Of a stretch of 10,583 nucleotides of DNA, positions 9,357 through 10,583 are shown piece by piece. The notes beneath the pieces are model-generated. The model did no database searches. It was not told the DNA's origin and saw nothing but the letters and a program-made list of their open reading frames with translations. The first letter of the stretch is position 1, and each line of letters opens with the position of its first letter. The translations under genes and the position numbers were made by a program. This DNA is from Bacteroidetes bacterium QS_8_64_10 (lineage in GTDB: Bacteria; Bacteroidota; Rhodothermia; Rhodothermales; Salinibacteraceae), in assembly GCA_003022505.1 (NCBI GenBank), contig PXTQ01000026.1, positions 1-10,583 on the forward strand. Reading direction: 5' to 3'.

Positions 9357-9373
9357 CTAATCGCATGGACTGG
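9357..9373. repeat. 17-bp direct repeat, right copy (present glgB start)
   Basis: A second identical ctaatcgcatggactgg. The ATG at 9365-9367 is the working glgB start. The bases just upstream of the repeat belong to the inserted element. Confidence 0.85.
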
Positions 9374-10583
9374 ATCACGAGCGACGACGCCTACTTCTGG
9401 GACGAGGGTACGCACGCCCGCAGCTACCGGCGGCTCGGCGCGCACCCCGACGAGCGCGGCGCCTGGTTCGGCGTCTGGGCGCCCCACGCCGACAGCGTTT
9501 CCGTCATCGGCGGCTTCAACGACTGGAACGCCGAGGCGCATCCGCTCCGTCGCGCGGGCGGCGGCCTCTGGGAAGGCTACGTGGAAGGCGCGCGGCCCGG
9601 TCATCCGTACAAGTATCACATCCAAAACGGCCACTTTCAGGCCGACAAGACCGATCCCTACGCCTTCTCGCTCGAAAAGCCCACCGGCCACGCCACCGAA
9701 GGACTGGCGGCGCGCATCAAAGACCTCACGAGCTACGACTGGCAGGACGGCGACTGGATGGCAAGCCGCAAGGGACCGAGCGGCACCGGGCGTCCGCTCT
9801 CCATGTACGAGGTGCACCTCGGCTCGTGGCGTCACAAATCGCACGGCGAGAGCCTTTCATACCGCGAGATTGCCAAGCCGCTCGCCGATCACGTCGAAGA
9901 ACTCGGCTTTACGCACGTGGAGCTGATGCCCGTAATGGAGCACCCGTACTACGGGTCGTGGGGCTATCAGGTGGTCGGCTACTACGCGCCCACGTTTCGC
10001 TACGGCGAGCCGGAGGATTTTATGTACTTGGTGGACTACCTGCACCGGCGCGGCATCGGCGTCGTGCTCGACTGGGTGCCCGCCCACTTCGCCACCGACC
10101 CGCAGGGCCTCGTCAGCTTCGACGGCACGCCGCTCTTTGAGCAGAGCGATCCGCTGATGCGCCACCACCCGGACTGGGGCACGTACGTTTTTGATTACGG
10201 CAAGTCCGGCGTGCAGAACTTCCTGGTGTCCAACGCGCTCTTCTGGCTGGATCGCTACCACATCGACGGTCTTCGCTTCGACGCCGTCGCCTCGATGCTC
10301 TACCGCGACTACTCGCGCAACGAGTGGACGCCCAACGAGCACGGCGGGCGCGAGCATCTGGAGGCCATCGACTTCCTCAAGAACGTGAACGAGAGCGTCT
10401 ACGCCGAGTACCCGGACGCGCTTATGATCGCCGAGGAATCGACGGCGTGGCCGGGCGTCACGCAGCCCACCTACGACGACGGCCTGGGCTTTCTGTATAA
10501 GTGGAACATGGGCTGGATGCACGACACGCTGGCCTACGCGCGAGCGGATCCCGTTCATCGCCGCTACCACCACGACGACCTCA
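9365..10583 (+). CDS. glgB: 1,4-alpha-glucan (glycogen) branching enzyme, 3' end beyond window
   Basis: The first 406 codons of a GH13 branching enzyme, which cuts alpha-1,4-glucan and re-attaches the segment in alpha-1,6 linkage in the cytosol. The N-terminus ([17 protein letters not shown]) leads into one CBM48 module ([20 protein letters not shown] at 36-55). The longer enterobacterial form has an additional N-terminal module that is absent here. The GH13 barrel follows: [27 protein letters not shown], region [10 protein letters not shown] (234-242, Asp236), nucleophile Asp306 in [16 protein letters not shown], and acid/base Glu357 in [12 protein letters not shown], spaced as in the E. coli enzyme (51 residues). 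The third catalytic Asp lies beyond the window. The start is fixed by the duplicated ATG GAC TGG. The native leader has been displaced by the 224-bp insertion. The gene probably works with treS-mak in alpha-glucan synthesis. Confidence 0.96.
   Translation, partial: MDWITSDDAYFWDEGTHARSYRRLGAHPDERGAWFGVWAPHADSVSVIGGFNDWNAEAHPLRRAGGGLWEGYVEGARPGHPYKYHIQNGHFQADKTDPYAFSLEKPTGHATEGLAARIKDLTSYDWQDGDWMASRKGPSGTGRPLSMYEVHLGSWRHKSHGESLSYREIAKPLADHVEELGFTHVELMPVMEHPYYGSWGYQVVGYYAPTFRYGEPEDFMYLVDYLHRRGIGVVLDWVPAHFATDPQGLVSFDGTPLFEQSDPLMRHHPDWGTYVFDYGKSGVQNFLVSNALFWLDRYHIDGLRFDAVASMLYRDYSRNEWTPNEHGGREHLEAIDFLKNVNESVYAEYPDALMIAEESTAWPGVTQPTYDDGLGFLYKWNMGWMHDTLAYARADPVHRRYHHDDL

Overview
The window looks like chromosomal DNA of a high-GC member of the Rhodothermota/Bacteroidota branch (Salinibacter, Rubricoccus or Rhodothermus type). 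This is inferred from four things: strong G/C preference at third codon positions, acidic proteins, a short TonB-family energy transducer with an acidic/proline linker, and a periplasmic or surface protein with an SbsA-type Ig-like domain. No rRNA or other marker gene is present, so the placement is an inference. Apart from a fragment at the left edge, every gene reads on the + strand.

Layout. Positions 1-165 hold the inner part of a creatininase-family amidohydrolase on the - strand, running off the left edge. It meets an Ig-like-domain protein gene on the + strand (about 155-1689) head to head, with the 5' parts of both genes missing. The Ig-like gene is also broken by a frame change near 1440-1474. 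Next come a bifunctional NAD(P)H-hydrate repair enzyme (nnrD/nnrE fusion, 1885-3447) and a small VanZ-like membrane protein (3620-3991). A leftover 3' end of a TonB-type gene (4064-4198) is followed by an intact paralogous TonB-type gene (4359-5033) that ends in a strong intrinsic terminator (5070-5108). The right half is a carbohydrate region: a trehalose synthase-maltokinase fusion (5441-8881) and the first 406 codons of a glycogen branching enzyme, glgB (9365 to the window end).

How the genes work together. TreS isomerises trehalose to maltose, and the fused maltokinase phosphorylates maltose to maltose 1-phosphate. In the known GlgE pathway that sugar phosphate is polymerised by GlgE and branched by GlgB. 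The first, second and last steps are encoded here; GlgE is not in the window. The other genes are housekeeping or envelope functions with no evident link to one another.

The most unusual feature is a 224-bp non-coding insertion (9133-9356) at the very start of glgB. It is flanked by perfect 17-bp direct repeats that each contain the glgB start codon and first three codons. Its ends are imperfect inverted repeats, and inside lies a second, perfect 14-bp inverted repeat pair. The duplication leaves glgB intact but moves it 241 bp from its original leader and strands an 8-codon stub ORF upstream. Other points of interest are the TonB remnant, the head-to-head gene junction, two bulged hairpins in the treS leader, and intergenic spacers built from degenerate 7- and 9-nt tandem repeats.
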